A stretch of 64,000 nt of DNA from the NCBI GenBank assembly GCA_018267915.1, contig JAFDXN010000010.1, positions 62,001-126,000 on the forward strand. Reading direction: 5' to 3'. Below the pieces are notes generated by a model. The model did no database searches. It was not told where the DNA came from and saw nothing but the letters and a program-made list of their open reading frames with translations. The stretch comes from Bacteroidota bacterium (lineage in GTDB: Bacteria > Bacteroidota > Bacteroidia > Chitinophagales > Chitinophagaceae). This document shows, one piece after another, positions 18,602 through 27,678 of this stretch. Every line of letters begins with the position of its first letter. Within the stretch, counting starts at the first letter, position 1. The position numbers and the translations under genes were made by a program.

Positions 18602-20491
18602 ATGTCCGCAGATCATATAGCTTCGAGGCAGCCGGATGGTATACCGGTCTCTCCACTTTTAGACAGCATAACAGAACCTGACATTTTAGAGCAAAGCAGG
18701 GTCCCGGTTACCGGGCGTGTACTCCTTCTAAGTATACAAGCTATTATTAACGCGATCGTCATTGGCTGCATCGCCAAATTGCTGGTAGGGCTCATCACCC
18801 TGATCACCAACATTTCCTTTTACGGAAAATTCTCTTTCGCAAGCAGTTCCCCCGCTGGTAATCACCTCGGCCTGTTCGTTATTGTCGTGCCGGTTATCGG
18901 CGCTTTGATCGTGGGCATCATGGCAAGGTTCGGTTCGGCGGCTATCCGCGGTCACGGCATACCCGAGGCTATGGAACAGGTATTGACTAACTCCAGTAAG
19001 ATAAAACCCATTATTACTTTCCTCAAGCCCATTTCTGCAGCCATATCCATTGGCACCGGTGGCCCCTTCGGCGCCGAAGGGCCTATTATTGCTACCGGCG
19101 GGGCATTCGGATCCGTTACCGGGCAGATCATGCGCATCACTGCCAATGAGCGGAAGATCATGCTGGCAGCCGGCGCCTGCGCCGGTATGGCAGCGATATT
19201 CGGCACACCTGTGGCTGCAGTATTGCTGGCTATCGAGTTATTGCTCTTCGAGTTTTCACCACGTTCTGTTATCCCGGTAGCACTTTCCTGCGCCACGGGC
19301 GCAGCCCTGCACTTTGCGCTCTTCGGTTCCGAAGCTGTATTTGCAATGCCTGCCATTCCCGAGCCATCCGGCATGGCAATGGTGGTATATACAGGCATGG
19401 GTATAGTTATGGGCGTGTTGGCGGCTATCGTTTCCAAATCAGTGTATGTTATTGAGGACCTCTTCGAAAAACTCCCTATCCATTGGATGTGGTGGCCTGC
19501 GCTTGGCGCAGTTGCCGTAGGCATAGTAGGCTACTTTGCACCGCACACCCTGGGTGTAGGTTACGATAATATATCGCTGCTGCTCACCGGCGCTGCCCCG
19601 CTTTATATGCTCTTCACCCTGTCGCTGCTCAAATTTTTGTCCTGGTCCATCTCCTTGGGAAGTGGCACGTCAGGCGGTACCCTGGCTCCGCTCTTAACCA
19701 TCGGCGGCGCACTGGGTGCGCTTACCGGTACAGGCATTTTACTGGCAGCTCCACACTGCGGCATCAATATACCCACCTGCGCGTTGATCGGCATGGCAGC
19801 TATGTTTGCCGGTGCTTCAAGGGCGCTGCTCACATCCATCGTCTTTGCGCTTGAGGGTACGATGCAGCCGCATGGCTTGTTGCCACTCCTTGGCGCCTGC
19901 ACGGCATCTTATTTTATTTCATTCTTCCTTATGAAGGGCAGCATTATGACCGAAAAGATCGAGCGCAGGGGCATCTTCACCCCGCATTCCTACGAGCCCG
20001 ACATTCTGCAAAAGATAGCAGTTGCTGATGTATACGATCACAACTGCAGCGTACTGGGAATTGACAACACTATCAAGGAAGCGCGTGAATGGATCAAGAA
20101 CAACGCGGCCGAAATAATTACCGGCACTTTCATCGTTGTGCACAATGATGGTTCACTCGCAGGTATCATCAGCCGTAACGACATCTTTAACAAAGCCAAT
20201 GCTGACGAAGCACCGATAACCGCGCTTGTTAAGAAACATACTCCCTATATATATGGCAACAACCGCCTTAGCATAGCTATCGACATCATGGACAAGTACG
20301 AAACGGACATGCTGCCAGTTACTGAGCATGCTGCGGGAAAAAAAGTATTAGGCTACATTTCTCACAAGCAGATATTCGCTGCATACAGGCTGCATCGCGA
20401 TCAGACTGAAGTAGTGGAACAAGCAATATCTTTGAAAAGGCAGGGAATAAAGATCATACTGCGCGGCAGGCAATTGCTGGACAAAGGATAG
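18602..20491 (+). CDS. CLC-family chloride channel/transporter with C-terminal CBS pair
   Basis: A 629-residue CLC protein. The membrane part spans about residues 40-445. The anion-selectivity motifs are present: G-H-G-I-P (117-121), G-A-E-G-P (157-161, gating glutamate at 159) and G-G-T-L-A-P in the G-S-G-T-S-G-G region (about 355-365). The C-terminal part (about 465-620) holds two CBS domains, which usually sense nucleotides. The position matching the internal proton glutamate of E. coli ClC-ec1 (E203) appears to be leucine in I-E-L-L-L-F-E, so proton coupling may be altered. The stop codon directly abuts that of the convergent LOG gene. The family call is very sure; channel versus antiporter is not decided. 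Confidence 0.9.
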   Translation: MSADHIASRQPDGIPVSPLLDSITEPDILEQSRVPVTGRVLLLSIQAIINAIVIGCIAKLLVGLITLITNISFYGKFSFASSSPAGNHLGLFVIVVPVIGALIVGIMARFGSAAIRGHGIPEAMEQVLTNSSKIKPIITFLKPISAAISIGTGGPFGAEGPIIATGGAFGSVTGQIMRITANERKIMLAAGACAGMAAIFGTPVAAVLLAIELLLFEFSPRSVIPVALSCATGAALHFALFGSEAVFAMPAIPEPSGMAMVVYTGMGIVMGVLAAIVSKSVYVIEDLFEKLPIHWMWWPALGAVAVGIVGYFAPHTLGVGYDNISLLLTGAAPLYMLFTLSLLKFLSWSISLGSGTSGGTLAPLLTIGGALGALTGTGILLAAPHCGINIPTCALIGMAAMFAGASRALLTSIVFALEGTMQPHGLLPLLGACTASYFISFFLMKGSIMTEKIERRGIFTPHSYEPDILQKIAVADVYDHNCSVLGIDNTIKEAREWIKNNAAEIITGTFIVVHNDGSLAGIISRNDIFNKANADEAPITALVKKHTPYIYGNNRLSIAIDIMDKYETDMLPVTEHAAGKKVLGYISHKQIFAAYRLHRDQTEVVEQAISLKRQGIKIILRGRQLLDKG

Positions 20492-21298
20492 CTAGTCCTC
20501 TACCTTCTTTTCAAGGTCTTTTTTCAATCCCTTAGGCCTGCGTTCACCGAAGATCCCCAATGGTTTCACCTTGCGCATCTTCTTTAGGCCAAAGCCAAGG
20601 ATGGCGTACTGTTCGATATGCTTTACAGCTTCCTCTACGGAATCTGTAAACAAGAACAGGTCAAGATCAGCCGCGTCTATGGTTTTTGCCTCTACCAGCC
20701 CCTGCATATACTCATACAGTTTCTTATGGAATTGAGTACCTACCAGCACCACGGGGAATTTTAAAATTTTACCGGTTTGGATCAGTGTTATTGCTTCAAA
20801 AAACTCATCCATTGTTCCATAGCCTCCCGGCATCACTATGAAGCCGTAGGAGTACTTCGAAAGCAATACTTTTCTTACAAAAAAGAAGTCGATATCCACC
20901 CAACTGTCAAGATAGGGGTTCGGCTTCTGTTCCCGGGGCAAAACAATATTACAACCTATCGAGCGTCCGCCTGCCTCCTTGGCGCCGCGGTTGGCCGCCT
21001 CCATAATACCCGGCCCTCCGCCCGTCATGATGGTGAAGCCGAGGTTCACCATTTCTCCACCTATCCGCCTGGCCATTTCATAATACTCCGTGCCCTCTTT
21101 AAAACGTGCTGATCCAAAAACTGTGATACAGGGCCCTACGAAGTGCAACTTGCGAAAGCCTTTTATAAACTCCCTCACGATCTGCATCAGCAGTACCGTC
21201 TCGGTAGTGCGCGGTTTCGGCCCTTCAAGAAAGAACGCTTCCTTTTTGGAGCCTACCGGGGTAAACTCCTTTTGCCGGCCATTCTGGTTGTTTTCCAT
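20492..21298 (-). CDS. LOG-family protein (lysine-decarboxylase-like fold, TIGR00730 type)
   Basis: A 268-residue member of the LOG family. The motifs G-G-G-P-G-I-M-E-A-A-N-R-G-A (93-106) and P-G-G-Y-G-T-M-D-E (157-165) form the nucleotide-monophosphate binding site. Plant and some bacterial members are cytokinin riboside 5'-monophosphate phosphoribohydrolases; others in this group are nucleotide 5'-monophosphate nucleosidases. The N-terminal extension (about 50 residues) and a basic C-terminal tail rich in Lys are typical of the larger bacterial subgroup. The last base of the gene touches the last base of the convergent CLC gene. A -7 element is found 14 bases upstream of the ATG. Confidence 0.85.
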   Translation of the reverse strand: MENNQNGRQKEFTPVGSKKEAFFLEGPKPRTTETVLLMQIVREFIKGFRKLHFVGPCITVFGSARFKEGTEYYEMARRIGGEMVNLGFTIMTGGGPGIMEAANRGAKEAGGRSIGCNIVLPREQKPNPYLDSWVDIDFFFVRKVLLSKYSYGFIVMPGGYGTMDEFFEAITLIQTGKILKFPVVLVGTQFHKKLYEYMQGLVEAKTIDAADLDLFLFTDSVEEAVKHIEQYAILGFGLKKMRKVKPLGIFGERRPKGLKKDLEKKVED

Positions 21299-21311
21299 CG
21301 CTTTGTAATAA

Positions 21312-21319
21312 CAAATATA
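21312..21319 (-). promoter_or_regulatory. -7 element of the LOG gene
   Basis: Read on the minus strand this is TATATTTG, a full TAnnTTTG match, 14 bases before the start at 21298. It lies just downstream of the terminator of the preceding lipoprotein gene. Confidence 0.5.
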
Positions 21320-21326
21320 AACGAAA

Positions 21327-21346
21327 AGCGCCCCTGAAGAGGCGCT
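21327..21346 (-). terminator. Terminator behind the 21.4-22.0 kb lipoprotein gene
   Basis: A 6-bp G/C-rich stem (21327-21332 with 21341-21346) is followed on the minus strand by a T-rich run. Confidence 0.65.
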
Positions 21347-21376
21347 ATTCTGTAACTATATATAATCGAAACCAAA

Positions 21377-22027
21377 CTACCATTTAACATCCAGGTCGTC
21401 GGCATGCCCTGCCGTGTTCGGCAACAGGATGAACCCGCAACGCGAACCCGCAGTGGCGTATGCACTTATCTGGAATACCTGCACACCATTTATATACCCT
21501 GTCCAGCTGTTATTTACTTGCTCGACTTTAAGCGTATTCCATCCATTTGAAGTGATGGCGCTTGAATTTGTCCAGCCGAGTAACTGTGTGGCGGCCGCTG
21601 TGGCGCTACCCTCTTTATATACTTCGAATTGGCCGCTATTATCTACAATAAAAGAATAACCATAATCCGAGCTTGAAGCACCGAACACGATACCCATGCG
21701 GTTGTCCGACTTAACACTGGCGGACACCGAAAAGTCGCCGTTGAAATTAGCACCCGTGCTTACCACCGCAGTTTGAAGTCCGCCCAATGCATAATTTACA
21801 AACAGCAATTCTCCGTTCTGCACACTGGCATAGGCGCTATCGCTCGGCGAACCGAAACCCCAGTTATACCTGTCGCTGCTGAAATTATCGTAAAATTCAT
21901 TTTGATAACCTGTATTGTGGTGGTTATTATTGGGCTGCGTATTATAGTAATTATTCTGCTGGCAGGATGTAAATATTATTCCCGAAAGTAGCACGCCTGC
22001 TATCCATTTGTAGGCTCCTGTTTTCAT
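21377..22027 (-). CDS. Exported lipoprotein, lectin/LamG-like beta-sandwich candidate
   Basis: A 216-residue lipoprotein. The start at 22027 (M-K-T-G-A-Y-K) gives a signal with lipobox F-T-S-C at about residues 17-20; an earlier ATG would add 42 residues without logic. An Asn/Tyr/His-rich linker follows (about 21-42). The remainder (F-Y-D-N-F-S-S-D... W-N-T-L-K-V-E-Q-V-N-N-S-W-T-G-Y-I-N-G-V-Q-V-F) has the pattern of the concanavalin/DUF1080-like sandwich, in which a polymer-binding or sugar-binding face is common. The ligand is unknown. It stands alone, with a terminator downstream and the CsbD-like gene running the opposite way upstream. Confidence 0.72.
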   Translation of the reverse strand: MKTGAYKWIAGVLLSGIIFTSCQQNNYYNTQPNNNHHNTGYQNEFYDNFSSDRYNWGFGSPSDSAYASVQNGELLFVNYALGGLQTAVVSTGANFNGDFSVSASVKSDNRMGIVFGASSSDYGYSFIVDNSGQFEVYKEGSATAAATQLLGWTNSSAITSNGWNTLKVEQVNNSWTGYINGVQVFQISAYATAGSRCGFILLPNTAGHADDLDVKW

Positions 22028-22156
22028 TTCTGTTTCAAACTTTAACAGGTGTAAAACAAAAAACAGGCCAAATTTTACCGGAGCTGCGAAATACTGTATC
22101 CTTACTGCTGCTTGGCACAGCTTTTTTATGGTATTCACAGATAAATAAAGCAAACT

Positions 22157-22342
22157 ATGGACAAATTAGAATTTAAGGGCAAGTGGAACGAATGGAAAGG
22201 AAAGATCAAACAGGCCAATGCTGACCTCACCGACGATGATCTACAGTATGAAGAAGGCAAGGACGACGAAACATTAGGACGGATACAGCAAAAATTAGGT
22301 AAGACAAGGGATGAAGTGATCGCCTGGCTGAAATCACTGTAA
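22157..22342 (+). CDS. CsbD-like small protein (first copy)
   Basis: A 61-residue acidic/basic helical protein of the CsbD family: [14 protein letters not shown] is the hallmark N-terminal motif. CsbD proteins are general stress proteins of unknown mechanism, often under stress sigma-factor control. It is homologous to the second small protein at 23031-23219: 23 of 61 positions are identical without gaps. A strong terminator follows directly, overlapping the last bases of the convergent gene. The start is fixed by the first ATG and the family motif. Confidence 0.82.
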   Translation: MDKLEFKGKWNEWKGKIKQANADLTDDDLQYEEGKDDETLGRIQQKLGKTRDEVIAWLKSL

Positions 22343-22373
22343 GCAGATCCTATGATTATTCTGCTTTAACGCC

Positions 22374-22401
22374 AATATACCTGCCTCCGGGCAGGTATAT
22401 T
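22374..22401. terminator. Bidirectional terminator after the first CsbD-like gene
   Basis: A perfect 12-bp stem (22374-22385 with 22390-22401) with the stable loop TCCG. Its right arm runs into the stop codon of the convergent gene at 22400. Confidence 0.8.
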
Positions 22402-22948
22402 AGTCTTTGCCACCCATCCCTTTGAACTGGTGATGGGTCTCTTTAAACAGTACATTAAATGTGGTAAGTGAGCCGTAAATGGCCGTCACATACTGCTGTA
22501 GTTCCACCTTCTCTTCGTCCGTCAGCACTTTATGTGCGTTTATCTTTTGCTCTATCAGCCTCAGTCGGTCACGCACCATCACTATCTTGTGAAAGAAGGT
22601 CTCGATGGGAACTTCCTTTGGCTGAAGGGAATCGTCACCCGGCTTCAGGATCATGACGCCATTATTCCAGCGGTTGCCCATTGGCACTATCTGCATTTCA
22701 TTCAGCCTGCGGTCCAGTATATTGTCCAGCGCTTGTTCTATATCGGCTATGCTTATGGTATTGCTGCCACCCTCACCGCCTTCCTTTGCCTCTATGATTT
22801 TCAACTCAAAGTCCTTCCCTATATTCTTAGTGCCGGCCTGCGACTTGAACCAGATCACGTAAAATTCAGTCGCTGTATCGACCACAACGCCCTTTCCGAA
22901 ATGCGGATGCTCAACCCGCGATCCTATACCCAAAGAATTTGCCTCCAT
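22400..22948 (-). CDS. Unknown protein with UvrD/PcrA tudor-like N-terminal domain
   Basis: A 182-residue cytoplasmic protein. The N-terminal part (about 5-52: G-S-R-V-E-H-P-H-F-G-K-G-V-V-V-D and later Y-V-I-W-F) matches the small beta-barrel (tudor-like) domain seen at the C-terminus of UvrD/PcrA helicases, where it binds RNA polymerase. The middle is a charged linker with E-G-G-E-G-G. The C-terminal part (about 105-182) is helical, with a pattern of a regular coiled-coil dimer. No catalytic motif is seen. I recognise the pattern as a conserved Bacteroidota hypothetical. It sits between the two CsbD-like genes and divergent from the second. A role in transcription or DNA repair is only an inference from the N-terminal domain. 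Confidence 0.7.
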   Translation of the reverse strand: MEANSLGIGSRVEHPHFGKGVVVDTATEFYVIWFKSQAGTKNIGKDFELKIIEAKEGGEGGSNTISIADIEQALDNILDRRLNEMQIVPMGNRWNNGVMILKPGDDSLQPKEVPIETFFHKIVMVRDRLRLIEQKINAHKVLTDEEKVELQQYVTAIYGSLTTFNVLFKETHHQFKGMGGKD

Positions 22949-23030
22949 CTATTGTTGGTATTTTGACATTACAAATATACTGGCTCGTAAGGCACGATTT
23001 TTTATCGCCTAAAATAAATAATCTAAGATC

Positions 23031-23219
23031 ATGGAAACCAAACAACTGAAAGACAAGTGGCCGGAGCTGCGTGACAAACTGCTGGAGACATACCCTCAGC
23101 TCTCCGCTAACGACCTGGTGTATGAAATTGGACAAGAAGCTGAATTACTGAAACGCCTGCAGGAAAAACTAGGCAAGAACCGCAAAGAGATCGATTACGT
23201 GCTAAGCCTGATGGGTTAA
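23031..23219 (+). CDS. CsbD-like small protein (second copy)
   Basis: A 62-residue helical protein homologous to the first CsbD-like protein (23 identities in 61 aligned positions, no gaps). The shared core includes K-x-K-W-x-E, D-L-x-Y-E-x-G and Q-x-K-L-G-K-x-R-x-E. Its N-terminal motif is more divergent (L-K-D-K-W-P-E-L-R-D-K-L), so a domain search might miss it. The stop is one base before that of the convergent YjbR-like gene. It is divergent from the tudor-like gene with 82 bases between them. A stress role is inferred only by homology. Confidence 0.72.
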   Translation: METKQLKDKWPELRDKLLETYPQLSANDLVYEIGQEAELLKRLQEKLGKNRKEIDYVLSLMG

Positions 23220-23220
23220 G

Positions 23221-23550
23221 CTATTTCTTTGCCTTTTTCCTCACAAGATCATACGATTCGTCTACCATCTGCTTGAGGAGCTTGTCGCCGAGCGTACCGT
23301 CCACTACCACGGTATTCCAGTGCTTTTTGTTCATATGGTAGCCGGGCTTTACGCATTCGTATTGCTCCCGCAGTGCTACCGCCTTGTCGGGATCGCACTT
23401 CACATTAAATTCAAGCGGCACCGTGCTTAAACTGGCAAGAAGAAACATTTTTCCGCCCAACTTGAACACCAGTGTGTCTTCACCGAACGGGAAACTTTCA
23501 TCCACGTCGGCCTTGCTTAATGCGTATGTCCTGAGCTCTTCAATATTCAT
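23221..23550 (-). CDS. MmcQ/YjbR family protein
   Basis: A 109-residue single-domain protein of the MmcQ/YjbR family. It has the typical opening M-N-I-E-E-L-R-T-Y-A-L, the F-P-F-G-E-D-T-L-V-F-K block (about 20-30) and the end block K-H-W-N-T-V-V-V-D-G. The fold resembles the double-wing DNA-binding arrangement, and a DNA-binding role has been suggested for the family, without a proven function. Length is complete. It is convergent with the second CsbD-like gene, the two stops almost touching. Confidence 0.85.
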   Translation of the reverse strand: MNIEELRTYALSKADVDESFPFGEDTLVFKLGGKMFLLASLSTVPLEFNVKCDPDKAVALREQYECVKPGYHMNKKHWNTVVVDGTLGDKLLKQMVDESYDLVRKKAKK

Positions 23551-23646
23551 TATTTATAATATTTGCAACTGACTGCCATTTTTGTTTTTTAATTCTAAAA
23601 TTGTACTTTGTTCCCTAATTTAGCTACATCGGCCAAAAATAAAATT

Positions 23647-24243
23647 ATGAGGTCTAAGATACTTTTATCTGCCATTGCATTGGCATTGTCTATCGGCACT
23701 TCCTTTGCTCATGACAAGTATAAAATGGCACGCAAGTGCGATTGTTACCGTGTTGATGGCCCTGAGCTCAGCATCCTTACCGGCACCAAAATGAAGATCG
23801 AGAAAATGATCCGTCATGAGTCGGTTGACGTAGTGAATGGTGATAACGACGTAGCCTGCGGGCAAGCTACCCTGCTGTTTCACTACAACCTGGCATTTGA
23901 TCACTTCGAAGACCTGAAGCTGCATATCATCCAGGCGCTGGAAACAGCTACCAGCAAGGCCGATTTCATCAGCGCCGTTACCGACAAGTTTCACTCCAAC
24001 GACGCCGATAAGATCATCTTTGTAAAGCAGGAAAACGATGAAGGTGACATGGTAGTGATGCTCTCACCCCGCATTACAAAACAACTCGACGCTATCTGGA
24101 ATGTTTACAAAGAAGATCCTGATTACGTGATGGTAGCGCTCAATACCGAATGTGACATGCACTTCAGGCTGGAAAGCTTCTTTATCCTCACCGGCTTTGA
24201 TGCTGATAATATTACGGCCCGTCCCGATTTTTCGAGGGAATAA
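23647..24243 (+). CDS. Exported protein of unknown function with N-terminal Cys cluster
   Basis: A 198-residue protein I do not recognise. The ATG at 23647 (M-R-S-K-I-L-L) gives a clean signal peptide ending T-S-F-A (about residue 22); an upstream start at 23608 would bury it. The mature protein begins H-D-K-Y-K-M-A-R-K-C-D-C-Y-R, with Cys pairs (C-D-C) and further single cysteines at A-C-G and E-C-D. The rest is a mixed alpha/beta pattern without a known catalytic motif. It is likely periplasmic. It has its own terminator and stands apart from the next lipoprotein gene, so function cannot be read from context. Confidence 0.65.
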   Translation: MRSKILLSAIALALSIGTSFAHDKYKMARKCDCYRVDGPELSILTGTKMKIEKMIRHESVDVVNGDNDVACGQATLLFHYNLAFDHFEDLKLHIIQALETATSKADFISAVTDKFHSNDADKIIFVKQENDEGDMVVMLSPRITKQLDAIWNVYKEDPDYVMVALNTECDMHFRLESFFILTGFDADNITARPDFSRE

Positions 24244-24263
24244 CAGATAACCATATTTTCTGC

Positions 24264-24285
24264 GCGCCCCTGATTACAGGGGCGC
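24264..24285 (+). terminator. Terminator after the 23.6-24.2 kb gene
   Basis: A perfect 9-bp G/C-rich stem (24264-24272 with 24277-24285), 4-base loop, followed by TTTTGCTTTTT. Confidence 0.85.
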
Positions 24286-24363
24286 TTTTGCTTTTTGCAA
24301 ATTCCCCTTTTGTAAAACTTTTACCATTTTTCACCCTCACCCCTAATATGTCCGCTAAAGCCC

Positions 24364-24371
24364 TATCTTTG
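24364..24371 (+). promoter_or_regulatory. -7 element before the DUF4249-like lipoprotein gene
   Basis: TATCTTTG is a full TAnnTTTG match, 21 bases before the ATG at 24393. Confidence 0.45.
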
Positions 24372-24392
24372 TTTCCTTTGTAAATCTCTAAG

Positions 24393-25490
24393 ATGAGAAA
24401 GACCTTATTGTATATATCCGGCATCGCACTGGCATTCATTTTTGCGAGCTGTTCAGAAAAATTTGACGTGGCTGCACCCTATAAAAATGTAACGATCGTT
24501 ACCGGCTTCATGGACATACGCGACACCGCCCATTACATACGCATCGAGAAAGGCTTTCTTGATAATAACAAGAGCGGTCTCGATATGGCCAAAGTTGCCG
24601 ACAGTAGCTACTATGCCAATATCGATGTGAAAATAAAGGAGATCGATCCCGGCACTAGCGCAGTAGTGAATACCTTCACCCTTCCGCGGGTGGACATGAA
24701 TAATGAAGGTTATCCTAAAGACAGTGGTACTTTTTTCAATACCCCTAACTATGCCTATAAGTTCAAACAGCCACTGCATCCACAGTACAAATACCGTTTG
24801 GTGATCACTAACAATGATTCGCACGAGGTGGACAGCGCCGAAACGGCTATTATAGATACCGCGGTTTCTGGAAATCACTTTTTTGTACCTATTATCGAAA
24901 CGCCCACGCAACCCTATGTGATCAATATCTCCCATAGGATCAATGCTAAGCAGGCGTTTAGCGGCACTATTGTCGGCAATACCCAGCCCGACGCAGTACC
25001 TGCCGGCATCTATACGATGGAGTGTTTGATGAAGATCTACTATCGCGACAGCAACTCGAACACCAATCAGACCGCATCGCATGTGCTTACGTGGAACAAC
25101 GTTCCTGCAACCATCACTATCAGGAGTGCAAGCTTTGACTTTACACTCGAGAATACCACTTTTTACGACTTCTTCCAGGAGAATATTACTGCGACTCCCG
25201 ATATCCATAGTGTATGGCGTCTGCTCGATAGTTGCGACCTGTATCTTTATGCCGGCAGTCACGATTACTACACTTATAAACAGGTAGTAGGGGCGCAGCA
25301 AAGCAGTCTTACAGGAGGCGAGATAAAGCCAAATTACTCAAATATAAAAGGCGGCGTTGTTTTGGGTCTCTATACCACCCGTACGTATAAAGTTGGCAAA
25401 GCCATTAAGTTTGTAGTGCCGGCCTCTATCGATTCGTTACGGGCAGATCCTCGTACCAGTGCTATCAATTTCACAGTACCTACCCCTTGA
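24393..25490 (+). CDS. Lipoprotein, possibly DUF4249-like
   Basis: A 365-residue outer-membrane-type lipoprotein with signal A-L-A-F-I-F-A-S-C (lipobox cysteine about residue 20). After it comes S-E-K-F-D-V-A-A-P-Y-K-N-V-T-I-V-T-G-F, then beta-rich sequence to the end with many Thr, Asp and Tyr. The opening resembles the DUF4249 family of Bacteroidota, in which a lipoprotein often sits next to a TonB receptor; no receptor is adjacent here, so the match is uncertain. No enzyme motif is seen. It has its own promoter and a strong terminator, so it is probably expressed alone. Confidence 0.65.
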   Translation: MRKTLLYISGIALAFIFASCSEKFDVAAPYKNVTIVTGFMDIRDTAHYIRIEKGFLDNNKSGLDMAKVADSSYYANIDVKIKEIDPGTSAVVNTFTLPRVDMNNEGYPKDSGTFFNTPNYAYKFKQPLHPQYKYRLVITNNDSHEVDSAETAIIDTAVSGNHFFVPIIETPTQPYVINISHRINAKQAFSGTIVGNTQPDAVPAGIYTMECLMKIYYRDSNSNTNQTASHVLTWNNVPATITIRSASFDFTLENTTFYDFFQENITATPDIHSVWRLLDSCDLYLYAGSHDYYTYKQVVGAQQSSLTGGEIKPNYSNIKGGVVLGLYTTRTYKVGKAIKFVVPASIDSLRADPRTSAINFTVPTP

Positions 25491-25514
25491 CAAAATAACC
25501 TGAAAAATACATTT

Positions 25515-25548
25515 AAAATGCCTTAATGTTCGCTCATTAAGGCATTTT
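25515..25548 (+). terminator. Terminator after the lipoprotein gene
   Basis: A perfect 14-bp stem (25515-25528 with 25535-25548) with a 6-base loop and T-rich arm end. Confidence 0.85.
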
Positions 25549-25657
25549 CATTTCTGAATGGCAGAATACCTGCCAATATTGCCGAATATCCTGCTATGGC
25601 ACATAGATTGTCTATAGAATAGTAATAAAATAAGATCATTTAACAGAATACTTTACT

Positions 25658-27559
25658 ATGGGAAAAATAATCGGAATTGACTTAGGAACTACCAACTCTT
25701 GCGTTGCCGTAATGGAAGGCAACGAGCCGGTGGTTATTGCCAACGATGAGGGCCGCCGTACGACGCCTTCTGTTGTGGCATTTTTGAAAAATGGTGAGCG
25801 TAAAGTGGGCGATCCCGCTAAGCGCCAGGCTATTACAAACCCTGCCAACACGATCATGTCAATAAAGCGCTACATGGGCCGCCGCTACGATGAGGTGACC
25901 GATGAGATGACGCACAATTCATACAAAATCGTGAAGGGTGATAATAACACCCCTCGCGTGGATATTGAAGGCAGGATGTACACGCCTCAGGAGATATCGG
26001 CCATGATCCTTCAGAAAATGAAGAAGACGGCTGAAGACTTCCTTGGCCAGGAAGTGAACGAAGCAGTGATCACCGTTCCGGCTTACTTTAACGATGCACA
26101 ACGCCAGGCTACTAAAGAAGCCGGCGAGATCGCGGGCCTCAACGTACGCCGTATCATCAACGAACCTACCGCCGCAGCGCTGGCATATGGACTTGATAAG
26201 CAACACAAAGACAGTAAGATCGCTGTGTTCGACCTCGGTGGCGGCACATTCGATATCTCGGTACTTGAACTGGGCGACGGAGTTTTTGAAGTGAAATCGA
26301 CCAATGGCGACACTCACCTTGGCGGTGATGACTTTGATAAGGTTATCATGGACTGGTTGGCCGATGAATTCAGGAAAGATGAAGCCGTTGACCTTCGCAA
26401 GGATCCGATGGCATGGCAGCGCCTTAAGGAGGCTGCTGAAAAAGCAAAGATCGAGCTGTCTTCTTCACAGGAAACAGAGATCAATCTCCCTTATATCACC
26501 GCAGTAGATGGTGTGCCTAAACACATGGTTCGCAAATTGAGCCGTGCTAAATTCGAACAGCTGTCGGACAGCCTCGTTGAACGCACGCTCGAACCATGCC
26601 GTAAGGCACTCAAAGATGCCGGCATGAACCCCGGGGATGTTGACGAAGTGATATTGGTAGGCGGTTCTACACGTATCCCTAAGATACAGGAAGTGGTAGA
26701 AAAGTTCTTTGGCAAGAAGCCTAACAGGAGCGTGAACCCTGACGAAGTGGTTGCCATAGGGGCTGCAATACAGGGTGGCGTACTTACAGGTGATGTGAAA
26801 GATGTGCTCCTGCTCGACGTTACCCCCCTTTCGCTCGGTATCGAGACCATGGGCGGCGTAATGACAAGGCTTATCGAATCGAACACTACGATACCAACCC
26901 GCAAGAGCGAGACATTCTCGACAGCCAGCGATAATCAACCCAGCGTTGAGATCAATGTGCTGCAGGGTGAGCGCCCGATGGCAAAGGACAACAAGACCCT
27001 CGGCCGCTTTATACTCGATGGAATACCTCCTGCTCCACGCGGTGTACCCCAGGTAGAAGTGACCTTCGATATCGATGCTAACGGTATCCTTCATGTAACT
27101 GCGAAGGACAAAGGCACCGGCAAACAGCAGAATATACGCATCGAAGCAGGTAGCGGTCTGAACAAGGAAGAGATCGAACGCATGAAGAACGAGGCTAAGG
27201 CTAACGAAGAATCCGATAAGAAAGTGCGTGAGCGTGTAGAAAAGCTGAACATGGCCGATGGCCTGGTGTTCAACTCTGAAAAACAGTTGAAGGACTATGG
27301 CGACAAGATCCCTGCTGATAAGAAAGAACCGATTGAAGCGGCAGTGAGCAAGCTGAAAGAAGCCCACAAGGCAGAAGATCTCGATGGCATCGATAAGGCT
27401 GCAGAAGAGCTGAATACAGCATGGAGTGCAGCAAGTGAATTCCTCTACAATGCTGCCAGCCAGCAGCAGCCGGGCGCTGATGGCGCACAGCAGGCACAGG
27501 AAAATGCCGGCGGCAATGACGGTAACGTAGCCGACGCTGAATATGAAGAAGTAAAATAA
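25658..27559 (+). CDS. dnaK: Chaperone DnaK (Hsp70)
   Basis: This 633-residue protein is the major Hsp70, which binds unfolded segments in an ATP-driven cycle with DnaJ and GrpE. The nucleotide-binding domain begins [10 protein letters not shown] (about 5-14) and holds the signatures D-L-G-G-G-T-F-D and V-G-G-S-T-R-I-P. The substrate-binding part follows from about 385, with the helical lid at 500-600 and a Gln/Ala/Gly-rich tail. The ending is E-Y-E-E-V-K, near the usual E-E-V-D-type tail. The upstream 100 bases are A/T-rich, without a CIRCE element. dnaJ and grpE are not adjacent. A terminator follows. Confidence 0.98.
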   Translation: MGKIIGIDLGTTNSCVAVMEGNEPVVIANDEGRRTTPSVVAFLKNGERKVGDPAKRQAITNPANTIMSIKRYMGRRYDEVTDEMTHNSYKIVKGDNNTPRVDIEGRMYTPQEISAMILQKMKKTAEDFLGQEVNEAVITVPAYFNDAQRQATKEAGEIAGLNVRRIINEPTAAALAYGLDKQHKDSKIAVFDLGGGTFDISVLELGDGVFEVKSTNGDTHLGGDDFDKVIMDWLADEFRKDEAVDLRKDPMAWQRLKEAAEKAKIELSSSQETEINLPYITAVDGVPKHMVRKLSRAKFEQLSDSLVERTLEPCRKALKDAGMNPGDVDEVILVGGSTRIPKIQEVVEKFFGKKPNRSVNPDEVVAIGAAIQGGVLTGDVKDVLLLDVTPLSLGIETMGGVMTRLIESNTTIPTRKSETFSTASDNQPSVEINVLQGERPMAKDNKTLGRFILDGIPPAPRGVPQVEVTFDIDANGILHVTAKDKGTGKQQNIRIEAGSGLNKEEIERMKNEAKANEESDKKVRERVEKLNMADGLVFNSEKQLKDYGDKIPADKKEPIEAAVSKLKEAHKAEDLDGIDKAAEELNTAWSAASEFLYNAASQQQPGADGAQQAQENAGGNDGNVADAEYEEVK

Positions 27560-27574
27560 AAAGTAAATAGAGTT

Positions 27575-27607
27575 AAAAAGGGCCGGACATTGTGTTCGGC
27601 CCTTTTT
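27575..27607 (+). terminator. dnaK terminator
   Basis: An 11-bp stem (27575-27585 with 27597-27607), 11-base loop, with a T-run at the end. Confidence 0.8.
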
Positions 27608-27678
27608 TATTATTGAATTATGCTACTGCTAACATTCAGCGGCATGAGTTTTTTGCACTGCAGATAAAAAGCAATGCT

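Noticed and set aside
25491..25657. Riboswitch or thermosensor before dnaK
   Set aside because: The only strong structure is a simple perfect hairpin with T-rich end that fits a terminator of the preceding lipoprotein gene.
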